A stretch of 64,000 bases of DNA from Calothrix sp. NIES-2100 (lineage in GTDB: Bacteria > Cyanobacteriota > Cyanobacteriia > Cyanobacteriales > Nostocaceae). Below the pieces are notes generated by a model. The model was given only the letters and a program-made list of their open reading frames with translations, was not told the origin of the DNA and did not search any database. Below are positions 9,085 to 17,836 of the stretch, piece after piece. The translations under genes and the position numbers were made by a program. The stretch covers positions 8,638,645-8,702,644 of the forward strand of contig NZ_AP018178.1 of NCBI RefSeq assembly GCF_002368195.1. Reading direction: 5' to 3'. Position 1 is the first letter of the stretch. Each line of letters begins with the position of its first letter.

Positions 9085-9450
9085 ATGTCAGCACAAAACA
9101 AAATCAACATACTTAAAAAAACAGTAAACCAGAACACTATACAAAGCGATCTGTCATTTGGGATAAAAGGGAATCATTTTGCTCAAAAAGCCCACCTGAT
9201 GAAACTTGTAGCATACTTGCGAATTTATGCTTCTATAATGCAAGAATCACAGCAGCAACAAACAAATGACCGACAAAGGAAGCACAGGAGTCATAATTAT
9301 TTTATGAGCCTCCTCAAGTCTCTATTTGAGCAAGATCCAGAGTGGTGGCAAAAGTGTGAAATTACTCTTAATGGAAGAATTCAGTCTGATGATCCGACCA
9401 TCAATCAAATCTTGCAACCATTAGAGAAATTTTATCATCGCTTATATTGA
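9085..9450 (+). CDS. Small hypothetical protein
   Basis: A 121-residue protein with no family that I recognise. The N-terminal 30 residues are Asn/Gln/Lys-rich and probably disordered. A helix-rich stretch follows (AHLMKLVAYLRIYASIMQ), then a Gln/Arg-rich segment, then a compact C-terminal part with EQDPEWWQKCEITLNG and ILQPLEKFYHRLY. No signal peptide or membrane segment is apparent. It is followed 147 bp later by another small same-strand gene. A real gene is likely from codon use and length, but the function is unknown. Confidence 0.55.
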   Translation: MSAQNKINILKKTVNQNTIQSDLSFGIKGNHFAQKAHLMKLVAYLRIYASIMQESQQQQTNDRQRKHRSHNYFMSLLKSLFEQDPEWWQKCEITLNGRIQSDDPTINQILQPLEKFYHRLY

Positions 9451-9597
9451 ACATAGCGCTCATTCACTTAATTTGATTTATGTGCAAATAGTTAAATACA
9501 AATGTTACAAAACTTTGCCTAAAAAAATTATCAATTGCTTTAGTTGTATTTTTGACTAGTAATAAAAAGATAAATTAACCAATAGGAGAAAAGATCA

Positions 9598-9840
9598 TTG
9601 TTTAATAAAAATGATTTTCTTTACCCACGTAGTCGCTACTACGGTCAAGTCCAGCCCAAAAATTTAGTTTTCAATGCGAATTTACAAGAATTTAGCCAAC
9701 GAGTCAGCTATATCTGTAACCTGGAAACAGGTGGAAAAATTCCACCAGATGAAGCTTACAGACAAATCAAATTGCTTTGGAAAGAGTTAAAACGCAGCAA
9801 AAAACAATTGAAAATTGGCACTAATACCAATTTAATGTGA
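9598..9840 (+). CDS. Small conserved cyanobacterial protein (DUF7219-like)
   Basis: An 80-residue soluble protein beginning at a TTG codon. The start is fixed by an AGGAG at 9584-9588, nine bases upstream. Its conserved-looking core (FLYPRSRYYGQVQPKNLVF, then QRVSYICNLETGGKIPP and a Lys-rich helical end) resembles what I recall as the DUF7219 family of cyanobacteria; that assignment is from memory. Function unknown. A short C5/G5 hairpin with T tract follows at 9868-9890. Confidence 0.72.
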   Translation: MFNKNDFLYPRSRYYGQVQPKNLVFNANLQEFSQRVSYICNLETGGKIPPDEAYRQIKLLWKELKRSKKQLKIGTNTNLM

Positions 9841-9867
9841 AGTTGCACATATCTATATCCCCCATTA

Positions 9868-9890
9868 TCCCCTTTTTTCAGGGGGATTTT
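9868..9890 (+). terminator. Short GC hairpin with T tract
   Basis: TCCCC (9868-9872) pairs with GGGGA (9882-9886), followed by TTTT. It sits 28 bp after the small gene ending at 9840 and just before the end of the convergent kinase gene, so it may serve both. Confidence 0.45.
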
Positions 9891-9902
9891 ATGTAGCAGA
9901 TT

Positions 9903-12900
9903 TTATAGTTTTTCGCTTAAAGTTTTTTGACGTTCTTGCTGTAAAGCTGCATTGACTTTTATAAACTCAGCCTCTAAGGGGTAGAGTCTTTCCTCAACAT
10001 TACTGACTCCAGAAGCGGCGATCGCTTCTAATTCTCGACAAAGAGTAGCTATGGTTGTTGCTCCCAGATATTCGCTACTGGATTTCCAGCTATGAGCTAG
10101 TCGCTGCAAAGTTTTAGCATCCTCCTGAGCAATAGCAGTCTTGATTTGTTGCAGCAGTTGGGGAGAATCTTCTAAATAACAGTCAATCATTTCCACCAGA
10201 AATGTCGTTGCATCTTCACCAGCAAGTTCCTGAATCTGTTGTAGAGCTTGGGTATTAATCACTGCCAAGTCTATTTCTTCGACATCGGTTTGCAGCTGAT
10301 TTTGATTTTCACAAACAACAGGGACACATCGGCTTAAAGCCTGAGCTAGCGCCTCGATACGGATCGGCTTAGTGATATAATCACTCATGCCTACTGAGAG
10401 ACATTCCTCGCGATCGCCTTGCAAGGCACGGGCTGTCATGGCAATAATTCGCGGACGAGAACCGACTGGATACTTACTGCAAATGAACTGAGTTGCTTCG
10501 ATACCATCCATTTCTGGCATCTGGATATCCATCAAAATCACATCATAGGGTAATTGCTGGATAGCTTCTAAAACTTCCACCCCATTACTGACAACATCGG
10601 CTCGATATCCCAATTGTTTGAGCATTAATACAGCAAGTTTCTGATTAACTGGATGATCTTCCGCTAACAGAATTCTCAGGGGAGATTGTTCAGCCATAAA
10701 AGAATTGACGGAGTTGGGTTGATTTGGCGGTGTACTTTCTGGGCGAATATTTAACGGCACATTAGTCTCTGTTGTCGCTATAGAAGAAGCAACTGGGGCG
10801 ACGATGGTGAAATAAAAAGTAGAGCCATCTCCTACTTGGCTTTCAACCCACATCTTTCCGCCCATCAATTCACTGAGTTGACGGCTAATAGCTAATCCTA
10901 AACCTGTTCCCCCATAGCGGCGACTAGTGGAGGAATCAACTTGGCTGAAAGACTGAAACAATCGATTGAGTTTCTCTGAGGAAATGCCAATCCCTGTATC
11001 TCGGACAGCAAACTGTAGTTGATAAGGGACAGCAGCAGATTCTACTGCTAAATCTGCCTTCTGGGCTGTAACTGTCACAGTGATGCTACCATTGTGAGTA
11101 AATTTGATGGCATTACTCAGTAAATTTACTAAAATCTGCCGTAGACGGGTGATATCTCCCACAATCGCGGTGGGTACATCTGCGGCGAAATCATAGCTGA
11201 TTTCTAATCCTTTAGCAGTGGCACTATTAGCTAGTAAGGCAATAGATTCTTTTAGGCAGTTGATCAAATCAAACGGTTCTGATTCTAGTTCCAATTTGCC
11301 TGATTCAATTTTCGAGAAATCCAAAATGTCATTAATCAAAGATAGTAAAATTTCACCACTGGAGCGAATTGTCTCCACAGCATCTTGTTGTTCAGAATTC
11401 AGGTTTGTATCTAGCAAAATTCCCGTCATCCCAATCACCGCATTCATCGGTGTGCGAATTTCGTGGCTCATATTCGCTAGAAAATCACTTTTAGCCTGAG
11501 TAGCTGCTTCTGCGGCTTCTTTTGCTTGCTGCAACTCGATTTCTGCTTGCTTACGCTCGGTAATATCCTCGGAAATACCCATTATGTACTGTGGGTTACC
11601 TGTATTGTCAAAAATTGGTAACTTTTTGGTATGCAAAATTCGCGTCCCATAATTTTTGGTTTGAATTGGTTCTTCTGCAATATCCAAAATGCTACCTGAA
11701 TCCAGGATTTCCCTATCTTTACTAGTAAAGAAATCTGCTTCTTCTTTGGGAAAGAAATCATAGTCATTCTTACCCAGTAAGTCTTGTCGAGAATAACCTA
11801 ATAGTTCCTCACCTGCTTTGTTAATCTGAACAAACTTCAGGCTTTGGGCATCTTTGACAAAAATCATGTTGGGAATATTTTCAATAATCGAAGTCAAAAA
11901 TCTTTGTACTCGTTTAATTTCTGCTTCCGATTTTCTGAGATTGCTAATATCCCGGAAATACCAAATTCTGCCGTAAATTTCACCGCTTTGAGAAATCACG
12001 CTGGCAGAATAGCGATCAAAAGTGCGTCCGTCCTTAAAAATAATTTCATCACGGCTAGCTTCTTCAGGATGTTGGTATAAATACTCTACCTTTGCCAAAA
12101 ACTCCTCAGGATCGGCTAGACTAGCAAGCACAAATTCTAATAATTGGCGATCGCTAGTCTCTGCAATTTCGGGAGTAATCTGCCATAACTGACAAAATTG
12201 CTGATTATAAGCAATAATATTCCTGTTTTCGTCAATAATTAAAATGCCGTCAATCGCCGCTTCTTGTTGGGCTTTTAAGGTGGCGTTTTGCCGATGTAAA
12301 GCTTTTGTATTTTCCTGAATCCCCGCAACCATGCGATCAAAAGCAATCGAGATTTGGGCAAGTTCATCCGAGCCGGATAAATCTGCACGGACGCTTAATT
12401 CTCCATTGGCTAACCGATTAGTAACAGCAACCAAATGGTCAACTCTACGAGTGAGGGTGAGGTTAAAGAAGAACCATAAGCCAATACAAAATAATGTTAA
12501 GACGGAACTGGATACCATTGTGTGATGCCAAGCCGCAGCATAGGCTTGCTGTTTTTCGCTCACCAGGTCATACTCCATGAACAGTATGCCCACCCTTGAG
12601 GCACGGATTTCTCCTGGTTGAGCTTGCAAAAGCACAGGATAGATAACTCTGAGGTAGCGTCTGTCACCAGAAAGCGTTACTTCCCCGGCCATTTTCTGGC
12701 GCACGGTAGTAAATCTGGATAAATTAGGGGCTGCTTCCGTATCCCTCACCAAACGTTTTCGTAATTCATAATGATTTGATAGCAGGATACGATTTTGCTC
12801 ATTAGCGAGGAAAATCAAGGGCAATCGGGGATTACTTCCCAATTGACTAATGACAATCTCAGCCTGTTCAACATCCCCTCCCCGGTAAAGGTAATCTAAG

Positions 12901-13070
12901 ATACCTGCTATTTCACTTCCCAGTGATTGCACGTAATGGCTGGCGTTTTCTTCAGTTTTGCGGTTACTTTCAGCTATTTCTCGATTAAAAGAAATAAGCC
13001 CTAACACCGTACCGAACAAAATTAAAACCGCCGGAATTGAAAAGCGTAGGGGAAAGGGGAAGCGTTTCAT
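9903..13070 (-). CDS. Hybrid histidine kinase (HAMP-PAS-PAS-HisKA-HATPase-REC-HPt)
   Basis: Membrane-bound phosphorelay kinase of about 1055 residues. In order: a transmembrane helix (about 8-27), an extracytoplasmic sensor region (about 30-180), a second helix (VLTLFCIGLWFFFNLTL), HAMP, and two PAS domains (one with IDGILIIDENRNIIAYNQQF, one ending in a PAC motif MGISEDITERKQAE). Then come HisKA with MSHEIRTPMNAVIGM (His535), HATPase with G boxes, a receiver with MDIQMPEMDG (Asp848), and an HPt domain with LAHSWKSSSEYLG (His992). The whole relay is thus in one chain apart from the final regulator. The frame is open to a TTG at 13151, but ATG 13070 is preferred: it starts MKRFPFPLRF just before the first helix and avoids overlap with the upstream binding-protein gene, 28 bp away. 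Confidence 0.93.
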   Translation of the reverse strand: MKRFPFPLRFSIPAVLILFGTVLGLISFNREIAESNRKTEENASHYVQSLGSEIAGILDYLYRGGDVEQAEIVISQLGSNPRLPLIFLANEQNRILLSNHYELRKRLVRDTEAAPNLSRFTTVRQKMAGEVTLSGDRRYLRVIYPVLLQAQPGEIRASRVGILFMEYDLVSEKQQAYAAAWHHTMVSSSVLTLFCIGLWFFFNLTLTRRVDHLVAVTNRLANGELSVRADLSGSDELAQISIAFDRMVAGIQENTKALHRQNATLKAQQEAAIDGILIIDENRNIIAYNQQFCQLWQITPEIAETSDRQLLEFVLASLADPEEFLAKVEYLYQHPEEASRDEIIFKDGRTFDRYSASVISQSGEIYGRIWYFRDISNLRKSEAEIKRVQRFLTSIIENIPNMIFVKDAQSLKFVQINKAGEELLGYSRQDLLGKNDYDFFPKEEADFFTSKDREILDSGSILDIAEEPIQTKNYGTRILHTKKLPIFDNTGNPQYIMGISEDITERKQAEIELQQAKEAAEAATQAKSDFLANMSHEIRTPMNAVIGMTGILLDTNLNSEQQDAVETIRSSGEILLSLINDILDFSKIESGKLELESEPFDLINCLKESIALLANSATAKGLEISYDFAADVPTAIVGDITRLRQILVNLLSNAIKFTHNGSITVTVTAQKADLAVESAAVPYQLQFAVRDTGIGISSEKLNRLFQSFSQVDSSTSRRYGGTGLGLAISRQLSELMGGKMWVESQVGDGSTFYFTIVAPVASSIATTETNVPLNIRPESTPPNQPNSVNSFMAEQSPLRILLAEDHPVNQKLAVLMLKQLGYRADVVSNGVEVLEAIQQLPYDVILMDIQMPEMDGIEATQFICSKYPVGSRPRIIAMTARALQGDREECLSVGMSDYITKPIRIEALAQALSRCVPVVCENQNQLQTDVEEIDLAVINTQALQQIQELAGEDATTFLVEMIDCYLEDSPQLLQQIKTAIAQEDAKTLQRLAHSWKSSSEYLGATTIATLCRELEAIAASGVSNVEERLYPLEAEFIKVNAALQQERQKTLSEKL

Positions 13071-13098
13071 AGCAGACACTGGATCTGGTGCAGCAATT

Positions 13099-14151
13099 TT
13101 AAAGTTTAGCGATTTTGACAAAGCGATCATCGAGAACGGTGGTAGGGTCAATTGCTTGTGGCATTAATTTGTGTTCTACCATCACCTGGACGAGTCGTTT
13201 CATCCCATTAGCTAAGGAGGGATCAGTTTGATCGAGCAATCTTTGATTTTCTTGCAGGTTCGGTTGGTGCATCCCTTTGAACGCATCCAAAATTTGCCCT
13301 GAAGTAACTCCAGTGCGTGGCGCTATCAGGCCAGCAGCTTGTTGAGGATTTTTGTTGAAGTAATCCAAAGCGCGGAAACGTTCGTTAACCAAAGTTTGGA
13401 TTGTTTGAGAATTATTGGCGATCGCTTCTTCACTGACAACTAGGGTATCAACAATTTCACCGGGAATCTGACTACTATCAAATAGCAGTTTTGCACCAGC
13501 TGCTAGCAACTTGAAGCGCGGCGGCCCAAATGTGACGATCGCATCAACTTTGTTTTCTTTGAAAGCTCGCTCATGCTGGGAAAAATCCAAGGAGACAATT
13601 TGTATATCTTTGGGAGACAGACCATTTTTTTCCAACGCCCTAGCAATAAAGAAAGCTCCCAAGGCGGTTGACTCAACACCAACTCGCTTCCCCTTTAAAG
13701 CCTTGATGTTAGCAATGTTTGGCTTCCCCAAAATCACATCCCCACCATTGGAAACATCCATCACCGCAATAATACGGAGATTTTTTTGCGTTGCGGCCAG
13801 TAGCATAGCCTGATCGATGGATAATCCCGCACCTTCTATTTCGTGGTTGCGGTATGCTCTGACTTCTTCTGTTCCTGATGGATAGTCGATTAAGCTAATG
13901 GGTTGATCTTTGTAATAATCTAGATGACGAGCCAAATATAGAGTTTCATATCCAGGCCACATATTTGTACCAATACGTAGCAATGGCGCTTTTGGGGTGG
14001 GTGTCATGCAATTTGTTAAAGCGATCGCACAAATTACTGTCACCAAACCCAGCACCCATCGCCGCAGCTTTTTAGCCCGATAACTTAGAGCTAGTTTTGA
14101 CCAAACTGTTTGCAAAAGCTCCAACCTCAGGTTGCTGAACTTCATTGTCAT
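13099..14151 (-). CDS. Solute-binding lipoprotein, NMT1/SsuA/TauA type
   Basis: A 350-residue periplasmic binding protein of the nitrate/sulfonate/taurine/thiamine-precursor type. A long basic N-terminus precedes a hydrophobic stretch and the lipobox ALTNC (about residues 44-48). The family's core follows: LLRIGTNMWPGYETLYLARHLDYY, then GLSIDQAMLLAA, then LKGKRVGVESTALGAFFIARAL, and a hinge region with AIVTFGPPRFKLLAAG. No ABC permease or ATPase gene is near. The only partner is the hybrid kinase directly downstream, which suggests the protein feeds ligand information to the kinase sensor domain; that is inference. The ligand cannot be told from sequence. Confidence 0.85.
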   Translation of the reverse strand: MTMKFSNLRLELLQTVWSKLALSYRAKKLRRWVLGLVTVICAIALTNCMTPTPKAPLLRIGTNMWPGYETLYLARHLDYYKDQPISLIDYPSGTEEVRAYRNHEIEGAGLSIDQAMLLAATQKNLRIIAVMDVSNGGDVILGKPNIANIKALKGKRVGVESTALGAFFIARALEKNGLSPKDIQIVSLDFSQHERAFKENKVDAIVTFGPPRFKLLAAGAKLLFDSSQIPGEIVDTLVVSEEAIANNSQTIQTLVNERFRALDYFNKNPQQAAGLIAPRTGVTSGQILDAFKGMHQPNLQENQRLLDQTDPSLANGMKRLVQVMVEHKLMPQAIDPTTVLDDRFVKIAKL

Positions 14152-14461
14152 ACTTTGTACATGAAATTAATTCGTAATGTATGCAATATGTTGGCACAAA
14201 TCTTTCAAACTCTGATTGTATTTTGGATTTTCACCTGAGTCCTGAGTGAAAAAGACTATTCTCTAGCCCTGCGTTTTTAGTAAGTGGTTACGCAAAATTA
14301 TTTGGATGTAGCTCTTTTAAAAAAACGGTATGCTGATAAGAAAGATTTGTCAGTCATGACTATCAGCTTGTGTACAGCGACATTAATCTGTCACCGACGA
14401 CAGATAATTAGTCACTGTACAAATTATGTATACTTCTGTATACAGGAATACTTAAATTAAA

Positions 14462-14533
14462 AGCCGATGACGGGATTTGAACCCGTGGCCTGCTGATTAC
14501 GAATCAGCTGCTCTACCACTGAGCCACATCGGC
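14462..14533 (-). tRNA. tRNA-Thr (anticodon CGT)
   Basis: On the minus strand the acceptor arms GCCGATG and CATCGGC pair perfectly. D-stem GCTC/GAGC, anticodon stem GCTGA/TCAGC with loop TTCGTAA, and T-stem ACGGG/CCCGT with loop TTCAAAT are all present. The anticodon CGT reads ACG threonine codons. CCA is not encoded. The gene lies 35 bp from the start of the divergent LPA1-like gene. Confidence 0.97.
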
Positions 14534-14568
14534 GTACACAATCTAGAATTATAGCATAGTATGTACTT

Positions 14569-14838
14569 ATGGTAGAACAAAATCCCAAAAGTCGCCTGAA
14601 CCCTGAACAATATGCTCGCCTGAAAGCGGAAATGGTAGCACCCTATCGCGGCTTGCGAAAATTCATCTATGTGGCTGGTGGTGCTTCTGGCTTCATCGGC
14701 GCATTCATATTTTTTTTTAAACTGCTTGCTGGAAGAGATGTTGAGAGTGCATTACCTAATCTATTGCTTCAGCTAGGAATTGTGGCGCTGATGATATTCC
14801 TCTGGCGCTGGGAAGGAGGCCGACAAAAACGCTCCTAA
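14569..14838 (+). CDS. DUF3493/LPA1-like small membrane protein
   Basis: An 89-residue protein with a polar N-terminus (SRLNPEQYARLKAEMVAPYRGLRKFIYV) and two transmembrane helices (about 32-52 and 64-80), ending in WRWEGGRQKRS. This is the DUF3493 pattern shared with the C-terminal part of LPA1/REP27, a plant thylakoid protein needed for photosystem II assembly and D1 turnover. The cyanobacterial stand-alone form is probably a thylakoid membrane protein of similar role, but that transfer is inference. It is divergent from tRNA-Thr. Confidence 0.85.
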   Translation: MVEQNPKSRLNPEQYARLKAEMVAPYRGLRKFIYVAGGASGFIGAFIFFFKLLAGRDVESALPNLLLQLGIVALMIFLWRWEGGRQKRS

Positions 14839-15640
14839 ATTGGGGAAAAGTTGAGTGATGAATTTTTTAACAATTTCCTTGATATATCTTTATATTATTG
14901 AGATTACTTAACTTTTGTTCAACTTTAGAAATATAAAAACAGAAAAAATAAAAAAAATATTAGAAAATCGGAAATTCAAAAAATATCTGAGAAACTGAAA
15001 ATTGTTCAAACGGGGTCAGCCCATATAAAGACCCTGAATATAAATCAACTTTAAATAAGGGTCAGTTAAATTATGAGACCCTCATTTAATAAAATTTACA
15101 ATCACAAAAGCGCCAAGCTAACAAATTGTCAGTCTTGGCGCTTTTATTTTGTACGAATGAAATGTCCTGACTAGAAATAAAAATTTTGGATTTGTTTAAC
15201 CAAACTGAAGGCATCATCTTCAGGATGTTGCTAAATAATTTCGCCAATATGCGACTCCAATAAAAAAGTACCCTTGGAGGTAATACACATACTATTTGAA
15301 TTCCGAATAGAGTAAAAACACTGAAAGAGTGAAAAGCGACTGATAAACCAGAGGTAGCAAGCTTTTTAGCCCAGTTACCTAACAAAAGATTATCTGGCTG
15401 TTACATCACAAAACTAGAAGATTTGACTAGAGTATGGGATTGTTCGCAAAGCGATCGCCATTTCATTGTCAATAAGCCTGTGAATCAGACCGGATATTTT
15501 CGGAAAATAGATTAAAAGCTTGTAGTTAAAGCTTTTAGCGGTAGTTTCACTCCGTCAGGCTTTTCAGTTATACACCTCGTTTCCTCATCAGGAGGTGACG
15601 AGTTAGTTTCTTTAGCCTTTAATTTCAGGAGATGCTGATT
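14839..15640. other. Intergenic region with strong hairpins
   Basis: About 800 bp without a convincing gene. It holds the perfect 12-bp hairpin at 15106-15145 (separate entry), short GACCCT/AGGGTC inverted segments at 15029-15066, one HIP1-like site at about 15452, and a hairpin at 15576-15602 whose loop side carries AGGAGGTGA, 38 bp before the start of the RTX gene. A 99-codon minus-strand frame at 15086-15385 has no recognisable protein character. Confidence 0.55.
15106..15145 (+). terminator. Perfect 12-bp hairpin terminator
   Basis: AAAAGCGCCAAG (15106-15117) pairs perfectly with CTTGGCGCTTTT (15134-15145), and ATTTT follows on the plus strand. It looks like a strong intrinsic terminator that could work in either direction. 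The nearest upstream gene on the plus strand ends 267 bp earlier, so it may end a long 3' UTR or an unannotated small RNA. Confidence 0.65.
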
Positions 15641-17155
15641 ATGGCAATTATTAACGGTAGCAATTTTAATGACAACAACACCGTCAACGGTGTTCCATTG
15701 ATATTTCGCTCTGCCCTGAATGGTATCTTTGATCCTTTAGCTGGTATCGATAGGCCTGATATCATCAACGGATTCAACGGTAACGACATTCTGAATGCTC
15801 TTGGCACTAACGACACGCTCAATGGCGGCGCAGACAACGACACTCTCAACGGTAACGGGGGTAACGATGTCCTCAACGGCGGCGCGGGCAAAGATAGCGT
15901 CAACGGCGGAGTCGGCAACGATAGAGTCATTGATGACGACTTTATCAACTTCGATGTCCACAATGGTGGAGTTGGTATCGACACAATTGATTATTCTAGT
16001 GTCACCTTCCTCTCCCCAGTCACCATCAATTTAGCAACAGGCTTAACTTCAGTCAGTGGTGGTAATACGGAAACTATCACCAGCTTCGAGAATGTCGAAG
16101 GTAGCCAAGGCGCTGAGACAATTATTGGCTCCACCTTGAATAACGTCCTCAACGGTAATGGCGGCAACGATACAATTAATGGCGGCGCTGGGGATGATAT
16201 CATTAACGGCGGCTTAGGCAAGGATAGCCTGATTGGTGGCTTAGGCAAAGATTCAATTAACGGCGGCTTAGGCGACGATACAATTAACGCTGGTAGCGGA
16301 ACTGACTCAACAAAAGGCGATAGTGGCAACGATCGCGTCATTGATGATGATGGTGTCAACTTCGATGTCCACAATGGTGGAGTTGGTATCGACACGATTG
16401 ATTATTCCGGTGTCACCTTTGGTTCTACAGTCACCATCAACTTATCAACAGGCTTAACTTCAATCAGTGGCGGAAATACAGAAACTATCATCGACTTCGA
16501 GAATGTTGAAGGTAGCCAAGGCGGTGAGACAATTATTGGCTCTACCTTGAATAACGTCCTCAACGGTAATGGCGGTAACGATACAATTAATGGTGGTGCT
16601 GGAAGCGATACAATTAACGGCGGCTTAGGTAACGATAGCCTCTTGGGTGGATTAGGCAACGATATAATTGATGGCGGCTCTGACAACGATACAATTGATG
16701 GCGGCTCCGGGGATGATAAAATCAACGGCAGTGGCGGCAATGATAGCCTGATTGGTGGATTAAGCAACGATACAATTAATGGCGGCTCTGGTAACGATAC
16801 AATTAACGGCGGTAGTGGGAAGGATAATCTGACTGGTGGAATAGGTAATGATGTTTTCGTGTTCAACTCAGTTTCCGACAGTCAACCTGGTTTGTCACAC
16901 GATGTGATTACGGACTTTAATGGCAACGGTTTCTTATTAGGCGATCGCATCGATTTATCTAACATCGACGCTAACCCCTTCCTAGCCGGCAATCAAGCAT
17001 TTGTTTTCATTGGCGCTGCTGCATTCACAGGAATTGGTCAGGTTCGTTATGCAGGTGGTTTACTCCAAGCTAACGTTTTCAATAACTTGAATCCTGAGTT
17101 GGAAATTCAGCTTGCAGGCGCACCAGCATTAGTGGCAAGCGACATTATTCTTTAA
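15641..17155 (+). CDS. RTX-type calcium-binding repeat protein
   Basis: A 504-residue secreted-type protein built of hemolysin-type nonapeptides (GGxGxDxxx), for example NGGLGNDSLLGGLGND, which bind calcium in parallel beta-rolls. Two long units, each starting at VIDDD and DVHNGGVGIDTIDYS, repeat 137 residues apart and interrupt the nonapeptides. The C-terminal 100 residues (NDVFVFNSVSDSQPG, DVITDFNGNG, GDRIDLSNIDANPF) resemble the serralysin C-terminal domain, which carries the type I secretion signal. There is no cleavable signal peptide and no enzyme domain. The ATG at 15641 is chosen because AGGAG at 15627-15631 is nine bases upstream; the ATG at 15632 would directly abut that site. No type I exporter genes are nearby. 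Confidence 0.9.
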   Translation: MAIINGSNFNDNNTVNGVPLIFRSALNGIFDPLAGIDRPDIINGFNGNDILNALGTNDTLNGGADNDTLNGNGGNDVLNGGAGKDSVNGGVGNDRVIDDDFINFDVHNGGVGIDTIDYSSVTFLSPVTINLATGLTSVSGGNTETITSFENVEGSQGAETIIGSTLNNVLNGNGGNDTINGGAGDDIINGGLGKDSLIGGLGKDSINGGLGDDTINAGSGTDSTKGDSGNDRVIDDDGVNFDVHNGGVGIDTIDYSGVTFGSTVTINLSTGLTSISGGNTETIIDFENVEGSQGGETIIGSTLNNVLNGNGGNDTINGGAGSDTINGGLGNDSLLGGLGNDIIDGGSDNDTIDGGSGDDKINGSGGNDSLIGGLSNDTINGGSGNDTINGGSGKDNLTGGIGNDVFVFNSVSDSQPGLSHDVITDFNGNGFLLGDRIDLSNIDANPFLAGNQAFVFIGAAAFTGIGQVRYAGGLLQANVFNNLNPELEIQLAGAPALVASDIIL

Positions 17156-17179
17156 TTAAGAGAATCGAATAGTACAGGG

Positions 17180-17216
17180 AGAGGTAAGCTAAGTTTACCT
17201 CTTCTTCTTTTTCTTT
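17180..17216 (+). terminator. Intrinsic terminator after the RTX gene
   Basis: AGAGGTAA (17180-17187) pairs with TTACCTCT (17195-17202) over a 7-base loop, followed by the T-rich run TCTTCTTTTTCTTT. It begins 25 bp after the stop codon. Confidence 0.8.
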
Positions 17217-17367
17217 GATACTGAAGTTGAGGCAGCGTTACAAGTCAGGAATTAAGTCAACAAACCGCGATCGCATCGCTGTCTATAAACAAAATTAGTT
17301 ATGCGATCGCATTTCTGCCAATAAAAAATCAGGTGGTGATACCAATCCGCTTTCTAAAACGTAACTC

Positions 17368-17628
17368 TCAAAATTGGAATTTGGGATTGGGAATCGGAGA
17401 TAGGAATTTCTGAATTTCTAAATTACGGTTCTGAATGCAAATTGGTACGATCTTCACTCCTGACATTAATTCTTTTGGAATTTCCATCTTAATTCCCGCA
17501 ACAGCATCGGAATAAAAAATATGAGATTCAGAAGTCTCATTTGAATAAACCCAATCCCCTAGTATTTCATCACCAACTGAAGTGATTTTGTATAACCTAC
17601 CTGACAATAAAACAATTTCATTAAGCAT
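17368..17628 (-). CDS. Small hypothetical protein, downstream partner of a coupled pair
   Basis: An 86-residue protein of unknown function (MLNEIVLLSGRLYKITSVGDE onward). The ATG at 17628 lies inside the end of the preceding gene: ATGCTTAA overlaps its TAA, the arrangement of translational coupling. A longer start at 17649 would overlap further and is less likely. The body looks mainly beta, with VSNETSE-like polar turns and a Pro-rich end; no signal peptide or helix is obvious. Its tail after about residue 70 (NRNLEIQKFLSPIPNPK) may be of repeat origin. Confidence 0.5.
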   Translation of the reverse strand: MLNEIVLLSGRLYKITSVGDEILGDWVYSNETSESHIFYSDAVAGIKMEIPKELMSGVKIVPICIQNRNLEIQKFLSPIPNPKFQF

Positions 17629-17836
17629 TATTGATAATTCTTGTATCAATAAAATTTTCAGCTTCCTCCAACGCAGTATCGTACCCGGTAAATATTTTTC
17701 CTATATGTCTAAGAGGTTGTCCATTTTTACCCCAACAAAAAGTCCAGTGGATATCTCCGGTAATTTCATCTTGTTGATCCTGCTGAATTTGGATTGAATA
17801 TCCTCTATATTCAAATATTTCAAGTCGGCTTTTCAT
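17621..17836 (-). CDS. Small hypothetical protein, upstream partner of a coupled pair
   Basis: A 71-residue protein (MKSRLEIFEYRGYSIQIQQ onward) with a beta-rich first half containing IHWTFCWGKNGQPL and a C-terminal helix (YDTALEEAENFIDTRI). I do not recognise the family. It precedes, and overlaps by eight bases, a second small gene on the same strand. The pair organisation recalls toxin-antitoxin or immunity modules, but nothing in either protein proves it. Confidence 0.5.
   Translation of the reverse strand: MKSRLEIFEYRGYSIQIQQDQQDEITGDIHWTFCWGKNGQPLRHIGKIFTGYDTALEEAENFIDTRIINNA

Noticed and set aside
15625..16866. Several minus-strand frames opposite the RTX gene
   Set aside because: Their Leu/Pro/Ser repeats are complements of the nonapeptide codons; no start signals.
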